In this document: positions 14,201 through 29,200 of the stretch, one piece after another
Position numbering within the stretch: the stretch's first letter is position 1
Layout: every line of letters begins with the position of its first letter
Source: Omphiscola glabra
Taxonomy: Eukaryota; Mollusca; Gastropoda; Lymnaeidae
Assembly (NCBI GenBank): GCA_964017045.1
Contig: OZ024799.1
Span: forward strand, 29,151,596 to 29,215,595
Direction of reading: 5' to 3'
DNA: 64,000 nt
Program-made: the position numbers and the translations under genes
Notes under the pieces: model-generated
Database searches by the model: none
What the model saw: only the letters and a program-made list of their open reading frames with translations
What the model was told of the DNA's origin: nothing

Positions 14201-17200
14201 GTTTATTTCATGTAAAAGCACAATATGCATATGAATTACCTTTATAAATTATCCTCTGATAAAATAAATATGAGAAATATTTTTTTTTAAAGTGCAACTA
14301 ATAATGTGAAAAAAATAAAGCTTGGGTTTCATACTGTTAGAATTATTCTTTTTTTTAAAAACATTGTTAATCTAAAATGTTCATCTTTTTATCTTTAGTG
14401 TAAAACCATCTGGTATAACAGTATTAGTATCTAATAATACTGGGACAGTCAGTGTTTCACCTGCATTAGATTATGAAAGTGGAAATGCTTATGAGATACA
14501 GATTTTGGTGAGTGAATTGATACAGTTTTCTGGTGGTGATGAATGAGGCTGACAGTTTTACTAATATACACTAACAAAATTCAGGTCTTGAGGACTATAG
14601 CTTTATTATAAACTTATTATAAACTCTTACTCTAAAGAATATGCTAAAGAAACAGCTAATGAAAAAGGCTGAAGCAAAAGAACAATATAGAGCGTCCAAA
14701 TGGGCCACAGTGAACAATGGCTCACTTCAGGGATGCGGTTAAAGTCTTGAATAAAAAAACTCCTAAGTGTGCCCGCCCTAAATAGTAGCACACGAACAGA
14801 CCAGAGAGCATGTATGTCACGCCCAGACCAAGACAGTCCCCTACTTGCCTTCTGGCAGATTTCCTGTAGTAAAATGACTAACCCTGGGGACTACACCCAT
14901 TCACCCAGAAGAGCATTGGCAGGTTGGAGGCAGTACAGCGACAGGCAGCACGCTTTGTCCTGAACCGCTACAGGAATACCTCTAGTGTTGGCAGCATGCT
15001 GGAAACACTGGGCTGGTCACTATTGGAGGAATGACGATGACTATCCAGGCTCTCCATGATTTACAAGATAAATAATGGACTAGTCCAGTGCTCTGGCATT
15101 AAACAGAAACTCGTCCCTCTCCCCCATAGACAGCGACGAGGCCATGACAGGCAGTTCCGGCTCATACCAGCGTCTATTGCCTCAGGCCTTCCAACCCTGA
15201 GTGCATGATACCCTCACGCAGCTACTCTTGTAACCAGTGAAATATCCTCATCAACACCAGGCACAGAAACATTGCAAATCCCATCTACATTCATAGGAGC
15301 CATAATGATCAATAAATTGATTGTGGGCCCTTAATATATAGAAGAAGAAGAAAAGTTAAAATCCCGGACCAAATCCCTAAAGACTTAAATGTGTCCTTTT
15401 CAGTTTTGTCTTGGCTATCTTAGATACTGTCTTATATATCTATGAGTTAAATGGTTTTAGAGAAAACGGGTTGGGACCCCCCATGAATGAATGTGAAAAC
15501 TCCCTTAATTACTTAATATTAAAATATCCTATAATGATTGAGACTTGTAAATATACTAAGCCATAGCCAATAAAATCCCCTTTCCAACTGGATATAATTC
15601 ATAGCATTATACACTAGGGCTCCACAGAAATAAATTATTGATCTTGTAACTAAAGCACACCTAGGGGTTTCCAATATTTAGGTATTCTAAGCGATGGGGG
15701 AGAGACGCCAGCCTTACTGAATGGGGTGAAATTGATACCTGAGGTCAACATTCCAATCCATTGTTGGGCAATGTCAAATCCCAATACAGTATTTGGCGCT
15801 ACACACTGTTTTTGTAAAAAACTGTAGCCTCTACACTGCCACATTATTATTTTCTTAATAACTTTCCCCCCCTGTCCTAGTATCTTTTGCCCGGCACAAG
15901 TTTTTCATAAAGTATTATGGCCGCCTTACATTTTGAGTTGTTCAGGCCTGGTCTAAACTCTTGCATTTAGCGGCTGTGTAGGCCTATGTAGTTAACATGG
16001 ACCTTCAGATTATTCTAAATCTTATGTAAAGACACTTTAATGCACAAAGCCTAGTTTTAAGTTCTTATCCAACAAATGTTATGAGCTTTCAAACAATATT
16101 TATCATTGCAAACTTTCTTCCTTAGGTCACTGATGCCAAGGCCACAGCAAATAAAGTCGAAAACACAACAGTTACCATCAACCTAAGAGTGACTGACCTC
16201 AATGACCACCCTCCCTCCTTCACAGGACCGTTCAACTTCACCATCAGAGAGGATGTGGCTCCCAGTAACCAGGTCTGGTACAAGGCTAATGCCACAGGAA
16301 ATGACAGTCCAGATGATTACGTCAGCTACTCCTTGTCTCCATCCACTCATTTTACAATATCTAAATGTGAGTGTCTTGTAAAGAATATGGTAATAAGGGC
16401 AGATATCAGACCTTTTTATCTCCTAGCAAGTTTAAGTAAAGTACTTGCAAACTCCACCCCCACCACACTCAACACCGCCCCCACATAAATACATTTTAAT
16501 TAATAAAATAATCTTTATGAAATCACTATGATGCAATTCAAATTAAGTTTCATTATATTTGAACATTTTGAAGAGAATAAACTTCATTGTAATTGTGCCT
16601 CATATTTATACTCAATCTGGTTTCTCACAATTTTCACACACAGACATTCTATTTTCTATTCATCTTTGAGGCTTGAGTGCTGCTGAGTGATTCGTTGTTA
16701 AGGATAGAATCTAACCTGATTATAACAGTCAAGTTGAATTAAGAATTTGGATAAATTATTGTCTTCTACCAATTAACCCCTTAAGAGGAAACGTTTTGTT
16801 GTTGAAAGTTAATTTGTTAATAATTTTGTTAAGGGATGCTATTAGTTAACATCTCTTAAGCTTATTTTGAGACTTGGTAACATTTAAATAACTAAATAAT
16901 TATTTTTCTTATTCTGTCATGAAAATTTACTGAGCAATGACTTTTGTTATTTGATCTCATTCTTGATTAGTGACTGGGGAAATATTCCTGAAAACTCCTG
17001 CACCAGACTATGAGGTTTATGGGCCACTGTACGCACTGACAGTTTGTGCCGAAGACACACCTAACCCCACAGCTTTCACAGTCTGTCAGAATATCAGCGT
17101 CACTATCATCGATGTCAATGACATAATGTAGGTCTTTTATATTACTAGACATCTTATCTTGTGTTGAGTGAATGCGGCAAGAGATTCACTCATTTACTTT

Positions 17201-20200
17201 GATCAACAGAAAATTGATGAAACATTTCTAAGCCTCGTTCTCCTGTTTCAGGCCAGTGGTTCAACCAGCTGTGTACACAGCATCTGTAGCAGAGTCGGCT
17301 GTAATGGGCACCAAACTAAGTCCACCTGTGACAGCTTATGATGGGGACAGCTCACCACAGTTTAAGACCATCTCTTACAGCATAATCAGTGGCAACACAG
17401 CAGGAACCTGGCGGTAAACTTAGTGAAAGCATAACATAATCTAATTTACTGAGTAACTTTAAAAAAATTTAATCTAAGAAAGAAAATGCTTTATTTGTGT
17501 TTTAGGCCAAGCCTAGGAGTTGAACATGGTCGGATGGGGCATATGACCAGATGTTCCTCTCAAAATCTACCAATGTTTAAATTTGTAATAGACTCAATTA
17601 CAGCTGCAGTTTATCTCAATTTTACATTAGACACCTTTATTTTTACTTTGCCTGTAGCATAGATATAGAAAATGTTTAGCATCAGAAGAAAAATAATATT
17701 TAATGTCCATTGGGGAGCTATATTTTCTTAAGATATGTTTTCATTTAAAAAAAATTAACAGTTCAGTTATGAATACCTTTCATTTTTTTGTTGATTTTAA
17801 ACTCTTTTATTATTATTAAGCAAATTTAATATTTTTTATGAATCTTTTTATGTCATTTGTAAAAACAATCTGTTCAAACAGCATAAACATCACAAGTGGA
17901 GTTCTAGAAGTTTCTACGTTGCTAGATTATGAGTCAGTCACCAGCTATGCTTTGGTTGTCCAGGCAACAGATTCCAAATACACTGCAAATGCTAGCTACA
18001 ATGTCCAAGTGCTTCCTGTCAATGAATTCACCCCCACTTTCAGCCCAATGACAGTGAATATCAACTTAACAGAGAATACTTTGGTCAACTTCACCTTTAT
18101 GTTGCAGGTAAGTGAAATGTAGTCTTAGTAGTATTTGTTTTAAAAACATTGGCGATGTTGCTTGAACGCCTTTATAGTTAAAGGTAATTTCAAGAACTTC
18201 AGGTACACATCTAATACACCCATCCCCAAGAGTGGCAACACTTTAGTTGCTCTGCAACCCATTTTTTTTGTGGTTTTTTTTTTATGTTGTGGCACATTTA
18301 TTTACAATATGAATGTAGCTAGGTGGTGGTGACAGGTCTAACTCGTAGCACAAGTGGTGGTGACAGGTCTAACTCGTAGCACAAGTGGTGGTGACAGGTC
18401 TAACTCGTAGCACAAGTGGTGGTGACAGGTCTAACTCGTAGCACAAGTGGTGGTGACAGGTCTAACTCGTAGCACAAGTGGTGGTGACAGGTCTAACTCG
18501 TAGCACAAGTAGTGGTGACAGGTCTAACTCGTAGCACAAGTGGTGGTGACAGGTCTAACTCGTAGCACAAGTAGTGGTGACAGGTCTAACTCGTAGCACA
18601 AGTGGTGGTGACAGGTCTAACTCGTGGCACAAGTGGTGGTGACAGGTCTAACTCGTAGCACAAGTGGTGGTGACAGGTCTAACTTGTAGCACATACACCG
18701 TCTTACATTCAGAACCAGTGTGAACATTAAATGTGGACTTTCAAATATACAGCTGTAAAGATAATAAAATCCCCTTTCCGACAAGATATAATTTATAAAA
18801 TAATACCCAAGGGTTCCCAAGAAATAAATTATTCAACTTATCCCCAAAGCACACATAGCAGTTTCCCAAATTTAAGCATTGTACGCGATGGAGGTAACAA
18901 CTTTCATGCCATGTAGTACATTACTCTGAGGTCAAAGTCCACAATAGTTTTGTAAAGGTGCGGCCTGCTCGACACATGAAATTTTTAAAAATAATTTTTT
19001 AATATGTAGTTATAATAATTGAATTTTCATGATTTCATTAATGTAGCCGTTTTTTTTTCTTATGTATGTCTTAATGAATATACAATGAAATTTAAAAAAC
19101 AAAAACTCAACATTATTTATTATTTAATTATGTTTAAAGCTGTTTTCCTCTTGCTGGGCCCAAGACTTCATAAAATGCTGAAGGCACAGTTGTAGTCTGT
19201 TACATTATTGTAGTGAGCTTTCTTGTGGTGTAGGTTATCTCACACAAATAAGTCTAATTGATTATTTTATCTCAGTTTATCTTTGAGAATATTATATCTG
19301 CAACAATAACCATGCTCACAGCAGTGTGTATCTCAATCTTCAGGCAAATGTCACTGATGGTGATAAGGGAGATGATGGCAGTTTCACTTACAGTATAGAT
19401 AATGGTAAAAGTTTGTGATTCTTTCATCACCAATCGTTGGTTGGTTTATTTTGTGAAGTTCATTAGACTCAACATTCTTTGTTTGAAAAAACACATCCCT
19501 TATATCATCCCTTATGTCACCTTCCTTATCTCATCCCTTATGTCATCCCCATGTCATCCCTTATGTCATCCCCATGTCATCCCCATGTCATCCTTTATGT
19601 CACCTTCCTTATCTCATCCCTTATGTCATCCCTAATGTCATCTCTTATATCATCCCTTATGTCATGTTTGTATGTGGTCTAATGTGCTGTTTGTATGTAG
19701 ACGTGTGCTGTATTTATATAAATTTATCTTCTTATTGATACTCTCTAACAATCATCTGAAAATGTGTGTCCCTAGCTACTTATGCACCTATCTATTCTGG
19801 TCTTGTAAAGTACAAGAAAATATAATTTTTTCTTCTTTATCCTTTACAGACATTGGTTGGTTAAATATTTATTTTAGTTAAAAAACAAAAACTCTTTCAA
19901 TGAACTTAAATAAATTGATAAGATTTTAGCTTTGTTCATTAGTTAAGTAAAACTGTGTGGTCATTATGTTCAACTCCTCCATTTAATGATAAAATGCAAA
20001 ATTTACCAAAGTTTTATTATCAAATGACAGGTCCATTGGGCATAGATCCTATGACAGGACAAGTAAGCGTCATAAGTAACATTGACAGAGAGACCCATCA
20101 GACTTATATGTTACTTATTCGGGCCACAGACAAGGGAATGCCTCCTAGAACAGGAACCTTAACTCTTTCCAGTAAATAGAACTGAATTTTGTGTGTCTTA

Positions 20201-23200
20201 AGTTGTGTTCACACTGTGGATTTGTTGCAGCCACATATCTCAGTGGTGAATTCATGATGAGAATCCTTACACCAATATCACACATATGTGATCACACTGA
20301 GCAGGCACAACTATTGCATCTGGTGCAGAACTTTTGTTTATATATATATCTCATTTTTAAATTTATGTTTGCAAAATAGTTAGCAACCTGCAGCAGTATA
20401 CAGCTCTTTAAATTAATAAATTTATCTTTATTCTTTTAAATATGATTTTCCCAATAAACACCCATGCATGGAACAATTGAAATGTAAGAAAAAAAATGAA
20501 TCTTACATTAATTATTTTTTTAAAACAAGACATTGTTCCTGTAAAATATTTTCTTGTCTTGCATACTCCATTAAAATGAAACTTGAAATTTTTGTCACAA
20601 ATTGTAATATTCAAACTACAAAATATGGCTACTATAAAATACAACTAATAATTTGAATTTTTAAACAAGTTCATCGTGTTTTTTTTTAATGACCCCTTCA
20701 GTTTCTAAGTTACTAACCTGCAAGCTGATGACCCCTTCAGTTTCTATGTTACTAACCTGCAAGCTGATGACCCCTTCAGTTTCTATGTTACTAACCTACA
20801 AGCTGATGACCCCTTCAGTTTCTATGTTACTAACCTGTAAGCTGATGACCCCTTCAGTTTCTATGTTACTAACCTGTAAGCTGATGACAACAGATGCGCA
20901 TTGATAAAAATATGATGGGATTGTTTTTGTAAATTGCAAGCATACAATATACTGCAACACTCAATAAACCCGTGAAAAGGAAACTTGTTGGCTCCGATTT
21001 TTGTTACAGCGAGGAGCACATGTTCACAAGAAGTTGAAAATCCAAGTAACAAATCCGCAGTGTGAACGTACATTTATACCAATTTTCTTATGAATTCAAG
21101 TAATTTTTAATGCAAAGCTATAAAACAGCAATTATGAATTAATATATTTCATTTGTGTTGTTTATTGATTTAATGTGTAGGTCGTGTATCATGGTTGGGA
21201 ATAGTTTTGTACAGGTTTGTGTATGGGAATGTATGGGTATGGAGGAGATGAGGCTTTAATTATATTATGTAATGGAAACAAAATATAGATCCCATTTTAT
21301 CCATCCCTTCTGGCATCAAATAAAAATTAACATGTTTTCTGATGTTATGAGCTCTGATATTGTACTATGTCTTTCAGTTAACGTTTTGGATGTCAATGAT
21401 AATCCCCCGGTGTGTGATCTGAGTTTCTTCACAGCACTCCTTGTGGAGAACATCCCAGCAGCCAACATTATTGCAGTTCTGAGCTGTCACGACGCTGACC
21501 GTGACCCCTTGAACTACAACAATGCCCTCACCTACACCATGAGTAAATAAATAAAGTTATTGATGATTGCATTAAAATATAGATTTTATATATGCAATGA
21601 AATATAGTTTATCTATATACTGATGATAAATGCAATGAAATATAGTAAATATATCTTCTATTGATAAATGCAATGAAATATAGTAAATATATCTTCTTTT
21701 GATAAATGCAATGAAATATAGTTTATCTATATACTGATGATAAATGCAATGAAATATAGTAAATATATCTTCTATTGATAAATGCAATGAAATATAGTAA
21801 ATATATCTTCTATTGATAAATGCAATGAAATATAGTAAATATATCTTCTATTGATAAATGCAATGATATATAGTTAAAATATCCACTATTAATAAATGCA
21901 ATGACCAATGCTACCTGAAAGCTGTGTGCTCACACACAATGGAGAAAATGTACGCACAACTGAAATGTCACACTAGAGAAAATGGCAGCTGCACTCAAAA
22001 TTTCAATATTGCTGTATTTAAAAGACTTTTAAAATGTTAGAGTATTATTTCATTAATAAAAGCTTTAAAGTAATAATTTTGAAAAGAAATAAAGAGTTTC
22101 ATAAAAATTGTAACTTGTAACACAATTTTTAAAAAATTGTCAAACTTTGCACAAGAACAAAAGTTTGCACACAGAGAATATACAGACTTATAGGGAACAT
22201 TGGTGTCTAAAAGTAATCCACAGCCTCTGGTTACAGGAATAACTCTTCTATCTGTGAAGCATTGTTTTGAAAAAATATTGTGATGCCCATTTAGATTATT
22301 TAGATTTAAATTAATTATATAAATACTATTTTAGTTATGTTATACCTGAATATCAGATGAACTTGATCTTTTGACAAAATAATCATTTTTTGAATTAACA
22401 TTCTCTAAAGCCTCGAATACAACAAGCGAGTTTGAAGTTACCAGTACAGGGACTATCAGGGTGAAGAGCAGTTTCAAGTTTGACAGGGAGGTGCAGAGCT
22501 TTTATATCATCATTGTGAAAGTGTCAGACAATGCTGCTACAGGCAGGCTGACAACAACAGTCACAGCTGAGGTGACTATAGCAGGTGATTATCTCATTCC
22601 AAACTTGAGATGCAATTTATGCTAAAAAATAAAAGCTATAGTATATGATAATCTCCCAGTTTATTTTTATAATTATTTTTAAAAGATGTATATTGATGAG
22701 TATGACATATGGAATATTTTTGCATATAACTTTTAGTTAGCAGCCCAGTCATACCCTACATTACTGGAAAAATTAAGCTTTTTCTAGAAAATCTGTGTTC
22801 TTGTGCACAATACATAATGGATAAAGATTAGATTTCTGTGCTGTTAGTATGTGGACTCATTTTTTTTATTGTTATCTTCTTCTCTCAATTAGGGTGCATA
22901 GTCTTATCTCTTACTATCTGTGCATTTATCTGTTCTAATTTAGTCCAGTATATTTCTTTCTTTCCATCTAAACATACCACTTAATTACCTAAAAGGTATA
23001 TTATGTTAACAAATATTTACTATGTCACTTATAATCATTATTAATATATGAGTGTTATAAAATCATTTTTTAATGCAGATTTGAATGACAATGCACCCTA
23101 TATCACACCAATACTACCCGTTAACATCAAGGAAGACCAGCCAATTGGTAGCTTTGTAGTCAAAGTAAATGCTAATGATAATGATGCTGGCTTAAATGGT

Positions 23201-26200
23201 AAGTTAAAGACCTAAAAAAAATGAGGAAACAAATAAATCACATTTGTTTCTCAGGTCTCTGTAAAATGCTCTAGAAGCTTTCAAAGCTAAAAATGGTTGT
23301 TTTTAAAATAAATAAATAAGGCTTTACTCCATTTATTTTATTTTCCCGCCGTGCATTATAATTCAAGCAAAAAAATTAATTAAAAAAATATAATAGAAAT
23401 GTATATTTTATTTATCTTCATTGTCTAAACTAGAAATGAATTATTTCATTTACAGCACAGTTAGTCTACAATATCTCCAGTGGCAACTCAGCTAACAAAT
23501 TCAACATAGATTCAGTGGATGGTACTATTGTCCTGCAGGGATCTCTTGACTATGAGACTACTAAACTTTATGAACTTGTGCTTTTGGTTGCTGTGAGTAT
23601 GCCAAAAAAAATTATGTTTTTCTTACACTGCTAAGCTTTAATCATGCATTTAAATACAGTAATGCTGATGATGTATGACAAGAGTTATTAATTTTTTAAA
23701 AGTTACTAAATCTTTTATACAAGTACAAAAAAAAAAGGCTGGCCGTGTACTGATAAATTTTGAATTTTTTATAATTAGCATAAAAAGAATAACAACATTG
23801 TAATATGCTTTAGGAAGGTGGGGTTTTGGGGATCATGAAAACCATTAAACCTTAACAAATAGGACTAAAATACTTGTGTTGAAATTATGAGAACAAAAAA
23901 TGAGGTGGTTGGGAATATTGGTTGGTTTAGAAGATGAGATGGTCAGTCTCTTTTTGTTAAAGGTATGGGAAGAAAAGTTTGATTTATAATAAATGAGAAA
24001 ACTGTATCAGAAAGTTAAATAATTTGTATAAAAGACTACTATTTTTGTTATATTTATTAATCAAGTGAGTTTATAATTTTTTTTTTTTGCAATTGAGCTT
24101 ATTCTACAACATTCTCTTAAAAAATTAACTGATGTGACAAATAGAACTGTATACATTACTGAATTTCTCTTTTTAAATTATTTAGGACAAAGGTTTGCCA
24201 CCTTTGAGTACATCAGCTACTGTGACTGTGTCTGTGGATGATGTCAATGATAATTCACCAGTCTGCAATGAATCACTCTATGTGTCCAATATTCCTGAGA
24301 ATGCAAAAGAAATTCTTGTAACTAAAGTTTTCTGCAAAGATTTAGATGCACTTGATATACTGAACTACAGTATATCTTCTGGTAAGCTGTCTGACTTTTA
24401 GGGATTTTGCTTGACTACACATGAAGAAATAAATGGAATCAGAAAGGATTTAAATCCCTTCAGTTATTTTGGTTCATAAAAGGGGCAATTCAAAAAATAC
24501 TTATCTCTCAAGACTACTTAATTATTTAATAATTCAGCTTTGCTTTGTTTGTTTCTTCTTCAAAATAAGCTTATTGGTTTCTTCTGACAAAGTATATTTA
24601 TTGGTTTCTTCTGACAAAGTATATTTATTGGTTTCTTCTGACAAAGTATATTTATTGGTTTCTTCTGACAAAGTATATTTATTGGTTTCTTATGACAAAG
24701 TATATTTATTGGTTTATTCTGACAAAGTATATTTATTGGTTTCTTCTGACAAAGTATAATTATTGGTTTCTTCTGACAAAGTATATTTATTAGTTTCTTC
24801 TGACGAAGTATATTTATTGGTTTCTTCTGACAGTCAAATTTTTGATAATCTAAAAAGTCTTAGACTTGGTCTGACTATTTTAACCAAAAACAAGTGGTTC
24901 ATTTGTTTTAGAGCAACTGTTTAGTTCTCTACCATGTGATATTTTCTTACAGGCAATACTGACAATAACTTTCGCATAAACAATGCAACTGGTGAGATTT
25001 TTGTCACTGGAACTGCCACTTTGGACTTTGAGGTTACAGGGTCATACATGCTGTGGATTGGAGTGTCTGATGGAAAACATAATACAAATACTTTTGTCAA
25101 GGTCTGTCAAATGATTTATAAAGTTTGTTTTTGTGATCATACTAATTCTATATTAACACTGAAAGTAAAATTGGCCCATTGCACTAATATGTAAAGAGTC
25201 ACATTAGGATGACAGCAGTTTAAAACTGCAGGATTTCAAAGTCCTATATTCTGAAGCATATGAGTTAACAGAATTGTTTTTAAAAAAAATTAAAAATTAT
25301 TGTGAATTTGAATTTTTTTTTTTTTTTTAAATGTTTTACTCAAGTATTTTTTACAAATTGGTTATAAAATTCAAAATCCCCTAAAAACAAAGTTTTTTGT
25401 ATAAATCCTTTATAAAATGTAATATCAAGAAGTGGTGCTGAACATTTGACAAAACTTGCATTCAAGTAGCACACTTATTAAGAATCCCAATTAGTCTCCC
25501 TCCCATCACCCCACCCCAGGCTCGCAACCGTACATTTATTTCACGCCCCTGAATCTACATTAATATTCTTATGACCCTCCCAATTTTACACCACAGATTT
25601 ATAACACCAACTATTTCAGAAAACAAAAGGAAATATTAAGCACCAACTCACATGCAATATTTTTTTTAAGAATCTCATTTAGTGTAGTTATTGCAAATTT
25701 TATTTTGTGAAATCAGGGGCATCATATTTTCTTCATCTTCCCCTTGAAAAAACAGGGGAAAATTGGATTTTTGGGGGTGTGGCTGAAATATTAATAGTAT
25801 GTGTTGTCATTGGCAACGAGCCTATGTGTGCCAAGTTTCAGCTCGATTGGTTGAAGATAAGTGGGTTAATTAGCAATCTGAATATTTTGCCGCAAACCTT
25901 GACAGAAAGAAAGAAATATATGAACAAAAGCAAAGTTAATATAAAGGATTTAAAAAGTTAAATTAAATCTTAACCACAGCTTAAAAATAAGTTATATTTT
26001 AGATTGATGCTGATATCTAAAACTTATAAATAAATCATTAATGATGTTTTTATAGCTTATTAATTTTTAAACTTAGTCTGGTTTAATAACTTTAGGTAAA
26101 ATTGTCCCATGTTAAACAACATGCAAATGTACTTTTGATTGACTTGTACTTGTTGCCATCATCAGGTGATCCTGACAGATGTGAATGAGGCTAGACCAAT

Positions 26201-29200
26201 GTTCTCCCCTGCTGGACCCTACAGTGTAAAGTTGGAAGAGGACATGGGTGTTGGGAGTCAGGTCTTTGACATCAATGCCACTGATGCTGATCTCTTTGAC
26301 AACACCAAGATCTTCAGCATCATTTCTGGCAACGCAAATGGCAAATTTAGAATAGATCCATCCACTGGGATCATAAGGGTATTATTTGCTTTGATGTTCC
26401 TTTAATATTTATACTCGTTAAAAAAATCAACCACGGAAAATGTTCCATGTGAGCTTTGTGTATGTGCACATGCACCTGACCTATAAAACCAGTACACAAC
26501 AAGTTTGATTGCCTGCATAAAATAAGACATCATTTAATCCGACTCTTTGAATTAAAAAAAAAAAATCCCTTAAAAACTTTATTATGCTAAAATAATTCAT
26601 GAATACTTAGAAACAGCAATTTGATTCAGTATGTATATAGTAAATCATTGTAAAATTACCTCTATTCACTGTAGATGTTGCTTTAGTTCATCATGTTGAA
26701 AAATTTCATGGTTCCTAAAATGTAGAAATGCACAGATTGTATTGTTCACACAGACTCAGAAAAACTAAAAAGAACCTTAGCCTAGGAATAAGATATAAAA
26801 CAAATTTTATGCATTACATCTTTTTTAAAATGACCAAGTCAAAGTATATTTAATTAACCTTCAGATTCTTTCCTCCCTGGACTATGAGCAACAGCAGAGT
26901 TACTCCCTAACACTGGCTGTCCAAGACTCAACTGCTCTTAACAGCACAACCACCATCAGCATAACAGTACTGGATGTGAATGACAACAGCCCGATGTGTA
27001 AGGACACATCAGTAGTGTTTAGTGTGGATGAAAACATCAGCAGTGGAGTTCTCTTCACACCAAGCTGTTCTGATGCTGTAAGTCAATTAAAAGAAAATGG
27101 GTCACTTTCTAATGTTAGACATGGAGCCTGTATAAATAAGCCAATCAAATTTCAAATAAATTAATTTTAAGACATTGGAATATAAATTTAGTAATGAAAA
27201 GTTTTTTTAAGCTTTTGTCACAATTTGGGCAAAGAGCTTTTTCTTTTTTAAAATTAGGCACTAACTTACAATTTAAGTTTGTGAAATTAAGTATGTCCAT
27301 AAAGCAATCTTATATAAGATGATTGTATTGGTACTGGTTTTTTTCCCTCTAATTTTAAATTTGTTACATTGTCTTTCTGCTGTCTTTTTTTTATTAACTT
27401 TTCTTGCAAATGTTCACTGAAGTTTTGTATTTATTTTTTACACAGGACAAAGTGGCTAGTCCAAATATATTGTATGAATTCCTATCTGGCAATAATTCTG
27501 CTCTTGCCTTAAATAGATATTCAGGTTTGTTTAAGTAATTAGGAAATATTGTGTTACTTTTATACCAGTGCCAGGATATTGTGAAAACTGAAATAACACA
27601 GGTCAATCATTTTTATTATATTTAATCACCCCAATGTTGTGCTCCTAGATTGCTATCATTGCCATATTTTTTTATTAATTTAAAAATATATATATATATA
27701 TTTTTGGTTGTTGTTGGTTTGGCTTAATGTGAAAATTACGTGATTAAATCAAATTAAGTTTTAGAACATGCTATAATGTTTTGATCAGGGTGTTTAAAGC
27801 TATTTTAGTTAGTGTAACTAGCCATTGAGGTGAAGAATGCAATGTGATATCAATAACCAAACTTGTGTATTCCTTTATCCATTTTTTGAAGTGTAACCAT
27901 TGGAGAATTTTAAGTCTAAACACTTGAACTATTTACATTTATTTCTTTATTATCCTTTGAATTATTTTGGCAATAGGATAAATGTGTAATAGTATTTTAT
28001 TTGATGTGGGGCTGTTTCTGGGGAAAGGGGGAGGAAGATGTGGCTCTTACAAAATTGAGATAAATTAACACTGATGTGATCTGAAAGAACTTTGTCTCAC
28101 TTTCAATTTCTGTCATAATATATATTTGACTTGTTATTTACCCAGTACAAATCAGACTACTTTATGTCAGAATTTTATCTGCATATAATTGTTCATAATA
28201 TTCTTCATTTGCTTCTAACTCAGGTGTGCTGTCTCTGCAAGGTGCTTTTGACTACGAGAATACAACTTTTCTAGATGTTATAATTAAAGTGTCAGACAGT
28301 GGCATGCCCACATTGTCAACTTCAATCAATGTTAGAATCAACATCAACCCCAAGAATGAGTTTAGTCCACAGTTTGTACCATCAGCTGTCTATGGACCTG
28401 TATCAATTCCAGAAAATGCAACATTGGGTAAAAATGTATTTGAAGTCATTTTTAAATACATTGAAAAATCTCATAGTAAAATTGATCAAGAAATAGTTTA
28501 AATTTTTTTTTTAAACTAAAATTCTACTATTTTTGGATCACAGGTAAGGTATTTCATAATAGTTTTCTTTTTGTATTCAAATCTGTTATTTTCTTAACTG
28601 TGTGACCCCCCCCAGGAACCCAAGTAGTGCAGGTCAGTGCCAGTGATGGTGACAGGGGTCTCATGCAGGGCACTGTGCGCTATCAGATAGTCAGTGGGGA
28701 CACTCAGCAGTACTTTAACATTGATGAGGCATCTGGTGTGATCACCATCACCAGGGAGCTGGACAGAGAGAACAAAGACAACTACATGCTAACTGTGAGA
28801 GCCAGCGATGAAATGCCAGGGTCACCAACTCAGAAAACTGGTCAGTTGTAGCGTGGTTGTTGTTAGTTTTAGTTTAAATTAGGAAATGTATTGACACAAT
28901 TAACTTATCTGATACAGACACGGACGTTATTCTAGCTGCCATTATTCAGTGTGAGATATACAGGATGCATTGTAAAACTTATATTTAACTTATCCTGGAT
29001 ATGAACCCTACTTTATCAAAACTTCAATTGCCTAATTCTATTTGACAAAATTTTGATTCCTTCCTTCCACTATGAAATCCAAAGACTACTTCATGGCTTT
29101 CCATAATTCTTTCAAGCAGCTACTGCCAATGTCAGCGTCACTGTCACTGATGTGAATGACATGACACCTACATTTTCCCCCGCACTTCACTTTCGCAACG

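Noticed and set aside
18321..18693. Regular direct repeats resembling a CRISPR array
   Set aside because: Units are contiguous 31-mers with no unique spacers, in a eukaryotic intron. This is a minisatellite.
19402..19738. Several overlapping short ORFs rich in Ser, His, Pro and Cys
   Set aside because: Produced by the CATCCCTTATGT tandem repeat. There is no cadherin similarity and they lie in intron 29.
24469..24759. 96-codon frame with a repeated SSDKVYLLV motif
   Set aside because: It is the 27-bp minisatellite translated in frame and lies in an intron.
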